The notes under the pieces are model-generated. The model did no database searches. It saw only the letters and a program-made list of their open reading frames with translations, and was not told the DNA's origin. A stretch of DNA of 64,000 bases from Elysia crispata (taxonomy: Eukaryota; Mollusca; Gastropoda; Plakobranchidae): the NCBI GenBank assembly GCA_033675545.1, contig JAWDGP010000057.1:1-64000 (forward strand), read 5' to 3'. The stretch's first letter is position 1; each line of letters starts with the position of its first letter. This document shows positions 1 through 40,858 of this stretch, in pieces. The translations under genes were made by a program, and so were the position numbers.

Positions 1-790
1 ATTAAAAACAAAACCTAGACTTGAATAATTTTCCCACAAGAGGAACCAAAAGATTTCAGTTTCATGCAACTTGAATTTCATTTTAACCAAACACATAAAG
101 CTTTGGTACTCTTTTAATGAATGTCGTTAAAATGTTTAAGTTTTACATGGCTTGGTCATTTGCTACAGGTATCTGTAGTCCAAATTTTAGATATGGAGAC
201 AAGTTTATTATGGCAATGACTTGAGTTTCTCATTTATGAAGAACTAACACTGATGATCTCTAGTGGTATTTATGTTAGCATGTTAGAAAATAGAGGATTT
301 AAATCCATGTAACACTAAAGACTTGATTCAATATCAAGGCCTACTTATCCAATATCATAATCATCTTCATTCAGGCGATATTTAGGATTATGTATTTTTA
401 ATACTGCATGAATCACAACTTCAACACCTTTAGCTGGGCTGAGATGTTGAGGAGGGAGGAGGGGCGCTCAGCAAACCTTATTGTACTACACGTATGTCTA
501 TTTCTGCTGATCATCCATCTATAACAAAAAACAAAAAAAAGAACTAGTGATAATAAATTGGGAGTGTTGCTTTATTTACAAATTAAATTCTGGCACATGT
601 GTAATATACATGAATTAGAGGAGATAAGGGGGACTGTAATGTCACAACCCATATTAAAGTTTAGAGATGCAGTTTCGTGTATTAACAAAATAATGTTTAA
701 GAAAGTAGATCCAATAGGACAGACACTTCATTAAAATACACCAATACAAGAAAAAAAAACAAACTCTGATCATCAATCTAAAACATTGTA

Positions 791-837
<47 letters not shown>

Positions 838-2402
838 AAAACAGCAGTGAGATATTTGCTTCAAAGACCTAACAACAGTAAAAGTAACAGTTCGCAGGAT
901 AGAAAGTTTTGTCAATCATGAACCACAGGTACTTAGCCTGCACGACAACAATGTCCCCCAAAATTAGCTTTGCAGTGGTAATTGAAACTGATACACTTCG
1001 CAGTAATTTGTCATGCACAGAGATCAGTGAATTGGCACCCATAGCATACTAAATACATGTACAGAAAAGAAATTTCAAAAGCATATTATTTTTAAGATGA
1101 GGGAGAAAAAATAAACAGAATGCACAAAATACTAGAAAAATGATTGAAGATGCAGGATAATATTCTTTGCTTTAACGAAACTGTGATGCAGGCTATAAAT
1201 TTCTATTAAACTTAATGGTGGATTACCATAAAATGGAGAAGGAAGTGATCAATCATCACATTTTTTTTTTTTTGGGGGGGGGGGGGTGCTTCTAAAGTAA
1301 ATGATACACATTGTTTATTTCATTAGAATACAAAAAAAAACAAAAAAAAACGGGAAACAATACATAAAGTTTGATTTGTTCATCTCTATTTACATTGTAC
1401 ATGAAAGCCTACATTATAAATAAATACAAAAAGAAAAAAAATTCAACACATCTATTAAAAAAAGCAAAGCACCCTTCACCAATTTATACTTTTTTTTTTA
1501 CAATTTGAACATGAAACTTTATCTAAAACAACAGTTTTTGGTCAAGGCAAAAAAGCATAAAAACATGATAAAGATGTAAATGTAGTTAAAAAAAAATAAT
1601 TCATACATATAAGTGACCCAGTGAGAAAAACACCAGTGCTTCCTCAAGCTCTAGTTCGTTTCTAAAACTGGTTCTGAACCAACATTGCTTGATAAACCAA
1701 CACACTTTGTGGATTGAAATAAGCACTTTCTTATTAAAACTCTTCTGTTCTACGCCCAATAAGTTGAATCACTTTCTTTTCACTTTTTAAACATAAAGTG
1801 CCATAAACACCATTCTTCAGGATTCATAGTTTTCAGATCACCCTTTCAGCAATAATTTTTACCTTTTAAAATGACATTGATGCTGGAATTTTAATCTATA
1901 AGAATTTGAACACAATTTAAAGTTTCTTGTCATTACAAAATGTAATGATGTGGATATGACAGTCCCTTATTCATTTCCCTGTCAGCAAGTTAACTTCCAT
2001 GTATGGTCACACATGACTATAAGAAAAGAAGTACTACGTTATAATTATTTCTTCTAGGCATACATGATTTTATACTTTTCAGCTTCTGTATAATCCAAAA
2101 ATACTAACTATATGATCAACATGCTTTTCTGATCATGCTAGGTAAAAGTAGTGTAAATACAAGTGTGTCATTGTCAAGGGTAGACATGTCTAAGTGCATC
2201 TGCTTCACAAAGGGATGCAAGACAGTGTTGGAGCATTTGATGTCATGGGAAGGTTAACCACTCAGTCTTGATGGGTGTGTTTGTCAAGGAGAGACCAGTC
2301 AATCTTGATAAGTGTGCCTCTGCGTGTTTAAACTAGAGGGTGGGCTAGTGAGTCTAGAGGATGAGGAGCCGTGTTTGGAGAGTTGAGGCACGTCTGTAGG
2401 AT
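1..2402. other. AT-rich non-coding stretch
   Basis: No exon, RNA gene or recognisable transposon was found on either strand. The stretch holds a (TA)n tract (793-834), a poly-T/poly-G run near 1261-1287 and many short A-runs. From about 2200 it becomes G-rich and carries decayed relatives of the minisatellite that follows. It lies downstream of LIX1L on the minus strand; a very long 3' UTR cannot be excluded. Confidence 0.5.
793..834. repeat. (TA)n microsatellite
   Basis: A perfect TA dinucleotide run of about 21 units in non-coding DNA. Confidence 0.95.
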
Positions 2403-3660
2403 GGTGTGTTTCCCACAGTCAAGAAAGAGGCTACCACTTGTGGGCAGAAGCAAAAGAATACAAAGTGGGTGTGTTTCTCAAGAGGAGGCTACCCCTATAC
2501 AGATTGAGCCGGAAAGCAAGAGATGAAAGTAGGTGTGTTTGTCAGAGAGGCTACCCTATACAGATATGGGCAGAAGCAAGAAATAAAGGAGTGGTATGTT
2601 TTGTCAAGAGGAGGCTACTTTATACAGATGAGGCCGGGCAGAAGGCAAGAATGAGAAGTGGGTGTGTTTGTGTCAGAGGAGGCTATCCTATACAGATGGA
2701 CGGAAACAGAATAAAGTGAAATTAATGTGTTTGTCAAGAGGAGGCTACCCTATACAGATGGGCAGAAGCAAAAGAATAAAGTGGGTGTGTTTGTCAAAGG
2801 GGAGGCTACCCTTATGTACAGATGGGCAGAAGCAAAGAAACAAAGTGGGTGTGTTTGTCCAGAGGAGGCTACCCTTAACTACAGATGGGCAGAAGCAAGG
2901 AAGAATCAAAAGTGGTAGATTGTGTTTGTCAAGAGGGAATTTTTATACAGATGGGCAGGGAAGCAAAGAATAAAGTGGGTGTATGTTTGTCAGAGGGAAA
3001 CACCTTATACAGATGGGCAGGGAAGCAAAGAATAAAGTGGGTGTGTTTGTCAAGAGGAGGCTACCCTATACAGATGGGCGGAAGCAAAGAATAAAGTGGG
3101 TGTGTTTGTCAAGAGGAGGCTACCCTATACAGATGGGCAGAAGCAAAGAATAAAGTGGGTGTGTTTGTCAAGAGGAGGCTACCCTATACAGATGGGCAGA
3201 AGCAAAGAATAAAGTGGGTGTGTTTGTCAAGAGGAGGCTACCCTATACAGATGGGCAGAAGCAAAGAATAAAGTGGGTGTGTTTGTCAAGAGGAGGCTAC
3301 CCTATACAGATGGGCAGAAGCAAAGAATAAAGTGGGTGTGTTTGTCAAGAGGAGGCTACCCTATACAGATGGGCAGAAGCAAAGAATAAAGTGGGTGTGT
3401 TTGTCAAGAGGAGGCTACCTTATACAGATGGGCGGAAGCAAAGAATAAAGTGGGTGTGTTTGTCAAGAGGAGGCTACCTTATACAGATGGGCGGAAGCAA
3501 AGAATAAAGTGGGTGTGTTTGTCAAGAGGAGGCTACCCTATACAGATGGGCGGAACCAAAGAATAAAGTGGGTGTGTTTGTCAAGAGGAGGCTACCCGAT
3601 ACAGATGGGCAGGGAAGCAAAGAATAAAGTGGGTGTGTTTATAATGGGAGGCTAGTCAAT
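2403..3660. repeat. 59-bp minisatellite, about 21 copies
   Basis: Head-to-tail units carry the words GTGGGTGTGTTTGTCAAGAG, GAGGCTACCCTATACAGATG and GGCAGAAGCAAAGAATAAA. Successive copies of AGATGGGCAG are exactly 59 bp apart, for example 3131 and 3190. Units between about 3060 and 3600 are nearly identical. Those before 2900 vary in length and sequence, and still weaker relatives lie outside both edges. Several apparent reading frames here are by-products of the repeat. Confidence 0.95.
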
Positions 3661-3885
3661 CCAGGTGAGTGTATGTTGTTTTCAAGCAAAGGTTAACCAG
3701 TAGTTGAGAGGTGGAATCAGTCTGGGTTAGTGTGGTTGTTATGAAAGGCTTATCTGCGTCAGGAGTGTGGTTGTTGAGAAAGGCTCCCTACATATGACAT
3801 TTGAGAGACTGAGTGAAACTTGAATGATTTAGAACTACTTCTAGGAAAGGCTACTATGCCTTGTGAGTCTGAGTGTCAAGGAAAT

Positions 3886-4155
3886 GCTAGTCTGACTCAT
3901 TTCAGTGGTACTTAAGAGTGCACTTTTAAACCTGGATATGTAGGGGTTTTTGCCATCTACATGTGGGCGTTTTAATGAAATGATAATCTGAAATAGCTAG
4001 TCAGTTTAGGTGTATGTGGTGCTAGTCTGACGCATTTCAGTGGTACTTAAGAGTGCACTTTTAAACCTGGATATATAGGGGTTTTTTTCCATCTACATGT
4101 GGGCATTTTAATGAAATGATAATCTGAAATAGCTAGTCAGTTTAGGAGTATGTGT
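3886..4155. repeat. 135-bp tandem duplication
   Basis: Two adjacent copies start with GCTAGTCTGAC at 3886 and 4021, 135 bp apart, and differ at only a few positions. They share the words TTCAGTGGTACTTAAGAGTG and AAATAGCTAGTCAGTTTAGG. The close match suggests a recent duplication. Confidence 0.9.
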
Positions 4156-5905
4156 TTCTTAAGCAAAGGTCAGTTGGCAATATCTCAATATCAGAATTTT
4201 AGCTTTGAAAAAGCATCACAACCCTTGGTCCTAGCAGTCTTCAAACAGCAAAACTGAGACAGCAATTCTCTATAAGTAAAATGAGCATGTTCTGTTTTCT
4301 TTGTACTCTCTTGCAATAGAGTCTTTATAGTTTAAAGCACATGCAAACCCTCTGCCACTGAGGTGAGTTAATTATGTACATCCACAGCCTGATTTTATAC
4401 TGTTGGGTCACAAAATATGGCAAACTGAATAGAAAAAGGTATATTGCAGATTTATTCTGTTCATAACTTTTAATGCACAAGACAAAATTATTTCCAGACA
4501 AATCCTTATTTTGTATAAAATTTTTCCAAATCTCTCGTGCGATATCAAAAAGATGTGTCTAGGACTAAAACTTTACTTTTTTCTCAAAAGCTTAAAAAGA
4601 GATGATTAATCTGACCTAATAAAAATTATTGATAATATTTTACATATTTTCAAGAAAAAAAAATAAAGCCAAATTTAACTCATATAACAATTCAGCTAGT
4701 CTCCACAAAATGAAGCTAATCTCTGATTTAATAAATTCATTTTGTAATATATTTGACCATAGGATTAAACAAGGTCGTCATTTAAATATTTTTAATGCTA
4801 CACACCAAATGAGACAGAGGTTCTCATAGGCACATCAAAGCTAAAAAAAAAAAAAATTGACAGTTTTACAGTTATTTTAAAAAGTCTGGCTTTTAAACTT
4901 TTTATTTCTTTTTCTATTCAAAAATGAGAGAAATAGTAGAATAAACATATATATTTGTATAAGATTTTTTTTTCATTTCCAAAAATAAAAGTACAGATTT
5001 GAAAACTTGTAAAACATTTCATATTGACCAAACAATCTATACACATTCGACAAGAGAGATAGTGAGTATTTGGATAAATAAAATAAGATCACACAACATG
5101 AAAAGGCTTGGGAAAGAGACAACATTTTAAATTTGTGGATAGATTTTTCTCACATTATGTGCGGACAAATAATTTACACGAGGAGACTTTTGAAAAGTGA
5201 CATTAATGATAATATAGTGTCAAATAAGGCAAATGACTCAAAGGAGATCAAGTTTAAGTCTTCAATGTCAATACCTGTAGAAAATTTGATAAAACTTTAT
5301 AGAAAAAATAGAATCTAAAGGCAAAACATTTGAGGAAATATCTTCGCTACTTTCCTGTAAACAAGCAGTAACTTGGGTCAGGCACTATTGATCAATGCAA
5401 GAAGAGACTTACCAGGAACTTCAAATGTTAAAAAAACAGTACTGAAGTAAACATGAAAATTTTCAGGGTGCTCTCTTAACTTCTTATCAGATATACTGGA
5501 TTCTCTGCAATTTAAACCATCAAATCTATGGATACCTTAATTATTTCAGACATACTATATACTTCATTGAATTTTGTAGTTCTATTGTAATTTTTTAGTT
5601 AATTCTGGGTAAAAAAAATCTTCGCATGGAGACTAATATCATTCATTGCTATCTACATATCTTATATCTTTTCGCACCATCTCACCATGCAACTGCACTT
5701 AAAAAACATTGAATGAATGGTACTAAGAATGAAAAAAAAATCGACTGATTTTTTAATATTTTCAATTTTGAAATCACCTTAAAATGTCTTGCACCATTCT
5801 TTTTCTTTTGCCTGCCAAAACAAATTGGCAATTGAAGTGAAGAATTTACAGTGAACACATGTAAATAGTGACTGACATTTCTTACAATATATCTTGCTAT
5901 TAAAA
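4156..5905. other. AT-rich non-coding stretch, possible LIX1L 3' UTR
   Basis: No coding signal or transposon terminus was recognised. On the minus strand this is the region immediately downstream of the LIX1L stop, so its upper part is probably 3' UTR. A minus-strand AATAAA lies at 4901-4906, but nothing marks it as the true cleavage signal. Confidence 0.4.
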
Positions 5906-11597
<5,692 letters not shown>

Positions 11598-14063
11598 AAT
11601 AACTTTTAGAAATTCGAAATTAGCTTTTCTTACGTTATTATATGGGCCTGTGTGATTTTATCATTAATGTGGACTGTAACTAATAGATGATACTGGTCAT
11701 CAATGATAACTTTGATTTTAATGTTAATAGCAATTTAACAGCTCTCTAATTTAGAATCTAAGAACTTTGTTGGTAAAGATATAATGATATATCTAGAATC
11801 TAGATCTAGTCTAGGCCCTACATGATTTGATTCTAAATAATCTATAGCCTTGTTTCTAAACAAATGTCCATGTTTAGTCTGAGAAAGATAACGTTATTAA
11901 CAGCTAACATTCAATTCTCCTACACATCGTCTCATAAGCCGATTTATCGCATCGTCTGAACTTCCTGCTTCCGTCCTTTTGTGTTGTTGTAACTCTTCTG
12001 GGTCTGGGTATTGATCTAAGGGAATCAACTCTCACTTCATCACTAAGCCGCTTTTTATAAACAACTTTAGCTGACTGCACTAAAATTAAGATGCACTGTA
12101 TTTAGATTCTAAATGCCTCGAGGTCCAATCTAGTGCTCAGTGAGTCTTTTTGTATACGATATTGTTACATTAATAGAACTGGTGATAAATTCGCTGTTAT
12201 CTTGCCATATCGAAACTTTAGTGGAAGTTATTGTAATTTTAAAGTAAGATGTAGGCCTGTCTCTAAAAAATATAGATCTAGATTTATATTGATTTTTTTT
12301 TTAATTGACTTTCTGTAAAGCATTTAGCTTTTATAAATATTTTTTACACAGTCTTCAATGGGTAATAAGTGTAAGAGGGATAACATAGAATCTATCCAGA
12401 ATGATATAATGAATTTGACCTTTACTGGGTAGTCTTTCTCTCACAGCGATGATTGATTTATCACTGTAAACCCCCCCCCCCCCCGGCATTATTTTAGGAC
12501 TTATGAAAAAGTTCAATGAAAAGAAAGCTGAATTGTTGTCCAAAACTATCAAAACATATTTATAAGATACTTGACAAAAATTTTCACACATGGATGCAAG
12601 AAAAAAAAAGTTTTAATTTTAATGTTTACACTATTTTTTTTTTTTTTTTTTGAAAGACTTCGAAGTAGGTACGTACCTTTATCATGCTAAACTGAGCTTA
12701 GTTTGATAGGACCATAGAAATAGATTGGGCTTCGTTTGTGTACGGGAGATAAAGAAAAAGAAATTTAACTCCGTAAGAAAGTTAGTTATGACCATTTATA
12801 AATATACAAAACGACATAGACAATTGGAATTCCTACCAAAATTATGTTAATGAAATGTTGTCAGGAGATCTAAAGTACCCATCTAGACAAACATATACAT
12901 GTTAAAAAGTACATGAAGATAACAAAGTCCACTAGAATTGAAGGAGAAGCTTAAAATGAAAATGTCTTTTTTTTTCTTTTTAATATAAGACAGTTTCATA
13001 TTCTACAGACTACTGTTCTGGTAAGTGTAAGTGCCATACACAGCATGCAATGCAGGTAAAAGTTTCAAATGAGCTTTTGAACTATCAGTACCAATTGAAA
13101 AAAAAATTGGAATTAAAAATAATATAGAATCTATTAAAAAAAAACAAAAAAAAACAAGCATCCTTACATTTTAGCAGAACTTTTCAAAACTTAGGATTTT
13201 GGTGTATGTCATTATGTATCGAATTACAACTTAACCTTAGATATGAGCCAAAAATAAAAACATGAATACTAAGAGCCAGATATTTCCATTATTATTTCAA
13301 GAACTTATAAATACCCAATGTGGATGAAAACAAAAGAAATAATTATTTGCATCCAAGATATGTAAATGATCAAACTTCTCTATTTGCCATCATATAGGGT
13401 GAGAATTACAGCAGCCTTTAAAAAAAATATGTGTGTATGCATTCGTAATTTTTACTAATTCAATATTTTTGTATAAGGGACTTAAAAGATGCTTCGCTTA
13501 TTTTTTGTCCCAGAGATCTTTGATGCTTGCATAACTCAGTTATGCAGTTTTTGCATAGTCATGGGGCCAAATATACATGTTCGTATGTAAAATTCAATAG
13601 CTATCAAAAAGGTTTAATTTAGGTAAGATCTGAGTAAATTAACCTGTGGTTAGTCAGTGTTTCCTTGTTTATATTGAACATTTTCATTATTTTTGCATCA
13701 GCAGCATTAAATTGTCCTATGTTTGTTCAAATGAACGGAGTTTGATTGCTTTTGATTTATGAATTTCCAATTTTTTTTAGTTGACCATTATTGAGGTACT
13801 GTTAAAATATTTGTTTGATGACCCAAAACCTCAGTTTTGTGTGCTATCAAACTCCTTGTTCTATGTTCAGTTACAAAGTGCACTGATACTTATAGGTGTC
13901 AGCATTTTTTTTAATGGTCTTAGACTGCCAGACAAATAGATTTAATTTGTTCATAAAGTGAACTTTTACTTAATCAGCACATTAAAAGTTCAATCTTTAT
14001 TTGATACATGACAGGTTTTTTTGATGTTATCCATCTAAGACGCTGACGTTACTACCTCTCAAG
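11598..14063. promoter_or_regulatory. LIX1L-CHD1L divergent intergenic region
   Basis: This gap between the two start codons should hold both promoters and 5' UTRs. The strip at about 11900-12060 is less AT-rich than its surroundings and has two adjacent ETS-like cores (CTTCCT at 11961 and CTTCCG at 11968), a common feature of bidirectional promoters. A CCAAT word lies near 12124. A C-run of 14 occurs at 12471-12484 and a poly-T run near 12633-12650. No transcription start can be placed from sequence alone. Confidence 0.35.
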
Positions 14064-36987
<22,924 letters not shown>

Positions 36988-37186
36988 AAATTGCAAGACT
37001 GCCCATCACACCTGGAGATTTCTATAGCAAAAAGACCTGTTGAAATTGAGGATGGGTTCAATTCTTGTTAGCTTTGGCAAAACAGCTTTTAAGTCACCTA
37101 ATAGTGTAAACTATAAACTAAGTCTTTTTTCAAGCAGACTGTTTTGTGTCATATCTGAAGTTCTTTATTTGTCTCATTATGTGCCT

Positions 37187-37192
37187 AATAAA
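37187..37192 (+). other. CHD1L polyadenylation signal
   Basis: The first canonical AATAAA after the stop codon, 200 nt downstream. Confidence 0.6.
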
Positions 37193-38130
37193 TGGAGTCT
37201 CTAATCTGATTAACACTAACAGTGACAAGCTTGAAACAGAAATATTACTAATTTAAAAAAGGTAATATTTATGAGAATAAGCAAAACGCAAATACAATAT
37301 TACATTCTGTTAAAAGTAGAGCCTTTCTCATCATATGAGGAAGCATTAGATAAACGGAACCGAGATCTTGATAAATTAGTGACAAGATTTTTTCTCAGCC
37401 TACACTCTGTTGCTCAATTTATCCCTGAGAAGGTTCAGGCAGGAGTTAAACTCCAGACTCTTGCTTTGAAAGCTGTGTGCGTAACATCAAACCAGAATGG
37501 TAAATAGAGAGCCTGCGAGTACCAAAGATATCATATGAGGTTGAAAAAAACTTCAGTCCTATTCAAATTCTTGGGGTTTTTTTATTTGAAAAAAAAAAGG
37601 TTTGAGAATGCAGCTGTGATCCTCTTTAATACATGAGACTTATTGTCATAATATTATTTTAAACCACTTATTATTTTGTGTCATTCTGCTGTGTAGTTTT
37701 ATGTCTGTATTTTAAGAGATTATATCTATTACTTGTGAACAAACTTGTGATCAATTAAAATGATCTATCTTTTACTGAAGAGCTGATTATCGATTGGAAC
37801 AAGCATAAATTGTGTGTATGTGTGTTTGGGGGAGAGATGTTGTCAAAGCCTGTGGCTGCTTGGATTGAAATTGTAATAAGTTGTAATCTGAGCTTATGTT
37901 GTGCTGTACAGATTTAATGTGTTTTTTTTTCATTATTTAAACTTAATTTGTGTGTTTTTTTTTTTAATTTCATAGCAAATTTAGAATCTAGCTTAGGTAA
38001 ATGTATAATTTTTCACATATTAATTAAAAAGATTATTTCTTATTCAAAAAGGATTATAACAAATAAAACAATCTGTTCTGAAGGATGTTCTTAATCTTTT
38101 GGTTTAGTGGAGATCAATATCCATTTGGAT

Positions 38131-38131
38131 A

Positions 38132-38193
<62 letters not shown>

Positions 38194-38211
38194 TGATGAT
38201 GATGATGATGA

Positions 38212-38289
<78 letters not shown>

Positions 38290-38321
38290 TGGTAGTGGTA
38301 GTGGTAGTGGTAGTGGTAGTG

Positions 38322-38394
<73 letters not shown>

Positions 38395-38434
38395 TAGTAG
38401 TAGTAGTAGTAGTATAATCATAATAATAATTATA

Positions 38435-38526
<92 letters not shown>
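38131..38526. repeat. compound trinucleotide microsatellite
   Basis: Blocks run in the order AAT, GAT, AGT, GGTAGT, AGT, AAT, GAT, AAT over about 400 bp. Homopolymeric frames (poly-V, poly-L, poly-T/I) arise from it and are not genes. Confidence 0.97.
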
Positions 38527-38528
<2 letters not shown>

Positions 38529-40791
38529 TAAAACTCGTTTATAGTGCCTAACACAAGTGTACTATTTCTAGGCTATAGATGGCTTAATATCATCTCATTC
38601 TTAAAAGGAAAAATACTTCAAAACAGGGCTTTTTCAAAAATTGGTCATAGTAGCTCAAAGAAACTATCCTTTTACTCAAAAATGGAAGCTAGAAAAAGAC
38701 AGTGATAAAATAAGTCATGAGAACAAATGATAAAAAAGAATTAAAAGAATTTTGGACTCATGACTTTTGGTGTCACTGTGTCTGTTAATTTTGCTTATTC
38801 TTCTTAGATCAAAACGCAGTCAGTGTATCAAATTGTTCAATGAACTTCAGCCAGATATGTCACATTTAAAGTAAAATCAAAGATTTTTAACCTTCTTGGT
38901 ATAAGTAATCACATTCGCATTCATAGTCCTCCACCTCTTTCAATGCCCACTCAATTTATCACTATTGCTTCTTTTTTTTTTTAAATAATTTAAAACCAAA
39001 CAGTTTTTAATAGGGTGTACTGAGAATAATATTCCATAGTGCAAATAAGTTCAGTTATGTAATTTTTGTTGGGTTGAACTGTATAACTGGGCCTTTTCTG
39101 TGTAAAAATGCTCTTTACTGCTTGAACATGGCAATTTTTAAAAAATAGGCTGCATATATGTAAACAAATTAGACCCTGATACAGAATTTTGGAGACACCA
39201 TAATTTTGAAAGTGTATCATTGGTTTATACCCTTTTACCAAAGTCTTCAGTTCACGGCTGTTCAGAGGCGCTATGCTAGAGGATCACTTAGTTGCGCTGC
39301 CGGCCCCTATGCAATGGGCTCAGGTTACCTGGGGGATCATGAGTCGTTAAACAAGCCTGAATAGGAAAGCCGGCAGTCCCCTGTGGTAGCTTTTCTATCA
39401 GCAATAAATCCGTTTCTTGCGTCATTTTTAAAATATTTTGTCGGCTCATTACCAGTTTTGTTTTTGTTTTTATCGTGCACTTATTGGTATCTAATAAAAG
39501 CTTGCTTTCTTCTTAAAAACCTGTTTTTACTTTTCTTCTACCAGTATTTTGTTTTCATTCTATGAGTGTATTTCACTTTATTAGCAAAATTTAGTTTTTT
39601 TTCTTTTAAAAAACTAACATTAATCGCAACAATCAATTTGCCTGAAACTTCGCCCACGTTATCAACAAATAGTGCTTCTATTAATTCTGCAAAGTCAAAT
39701 TGGTTTACTCGTTTTTCTTATTTGGGATTGGGAGCCTCATTTAAAGTATACCACATTCTGGCTATGAAATATAAAATTTGAAAAAACACTCAATTTCTTT
39801 TTAACGAACTTCAAAATAAATATGATTATTATTTTTTTTTTCTTTATAGATAATGGAGCGCATTATTCTTGTATCTAATGTTTAAATAGACTGTGCCGCA
39901 ATTGTGCTTTTAGAGAATTATGAAATCCAGAGAAGAAATATTAATAAATACGCTCTGATTGATCCAGTTCAAGTGGTAATATCAAGTTAATAACGATAAT
40001 GTCTCTTCTAAGAGGCAGTATACGCTAAGAAGGTAACTTGTAATAGAGATCTTTGAAAGGGTAGTGGTATGGATCAGGTACACTGAGGCTTTACAAACCT
40101 ATGTATTGGATATATGAAAGAGAAACCACAGCTATTTGCAAAGGTGCAAAGGACAAAATAGTGTATATATCAATCAGATTTGTCTAAAACACTCGAAAAT
40201 GATAATTATCACCTGCAACAGCCAGAGCAAACCAAAAGAGGAATTTATGCTGTAAGTAGGAAGGAATGTAACAGAAGAGACATATAATAAAGACGTTCTC
40301 TGAGGCAGGAACTATTTTGAAAGAAGAACTTGTCTCTCTGGTTCCTGATCTCTGTAAGTTTATTTTACATCTCCTTGAAACACACAAAAATGAGGGATAG
40401 TTATCATGGCAATACAATCTAGTGGAATTCCACTTCCAGAAGATTATGTGTGAAATAGAGATCGCTAAGTACAGTTTAGGTCTCTATGATTTGCAATATA
40501 TATCTTTATAAAGTTTCTTCATTAGACCATTCAGAAGAAAGTGCTACTTATCTGTATGAATTTATGAAAATTTTAGGAAGACCCTATTTAATTATTGTCT
40601 CAAGATATCCGGAGAAATGTATTTACTTAAAGAAAATTAACATGTGAGCATACTCTTATGAAATTTATAACCCGTTCAGCTCATTTTTCTATCTTCCATT
40701 AAAATAAAAAAAAGCTTGAGCTTAAACCAATTTCATTTTTATTGTTTTGAAAGGAGCATCTCTAAATTATATTCATGGTTGCATTGATCAA

Positions 40792-40827
40792 GGGTTGTTC
40801 CACGGGTTGTTCCAAGGGTTGTTTCAG
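40792..40827. repeat. 12-bp unit, three copies
   Basis: GGGTTGTTCCAC is repeated three times with small changes, just before a nuclear-receptor-like palindrome. Confidence 0.8.
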
Positions 40828-40846
40828 TAGGATGACCTCAGTGTCC

Positions 40847-40858
40847 AGGTCATGACCT
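40847..40858. promoter_or_regulatory. perfect AGGTCA inverted repeat (IR0)
   Basis: AGGTCATGACCT is a perfect palindrome of two nuclear-receptor half-sites with no spacer; a third half-site TGACCT lies at 40833-40838. It resembles a palindromic thyroid/retinoid-type response element. No gene start is nearby, so function is unproven. Confidence 0.25.

Noticed and set aside
2438..3094. Overlapping frames with repeated YTDGQKQ-like peptides
   Set aside because: By-products of the 59-bp minisatellite; frames switch between copies.
2403..3660. CRISPR-like array
   Set aside because: Units are contiguous 59-bp tandem repeats without distinct spacers, in a eukaryotic genome.
38104..38554. Poly-Leu, poly-Val and poly-Thr/Ile frames
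   Set aside because: All arise from the trinucleotide microsatellite and have no codon diversity.
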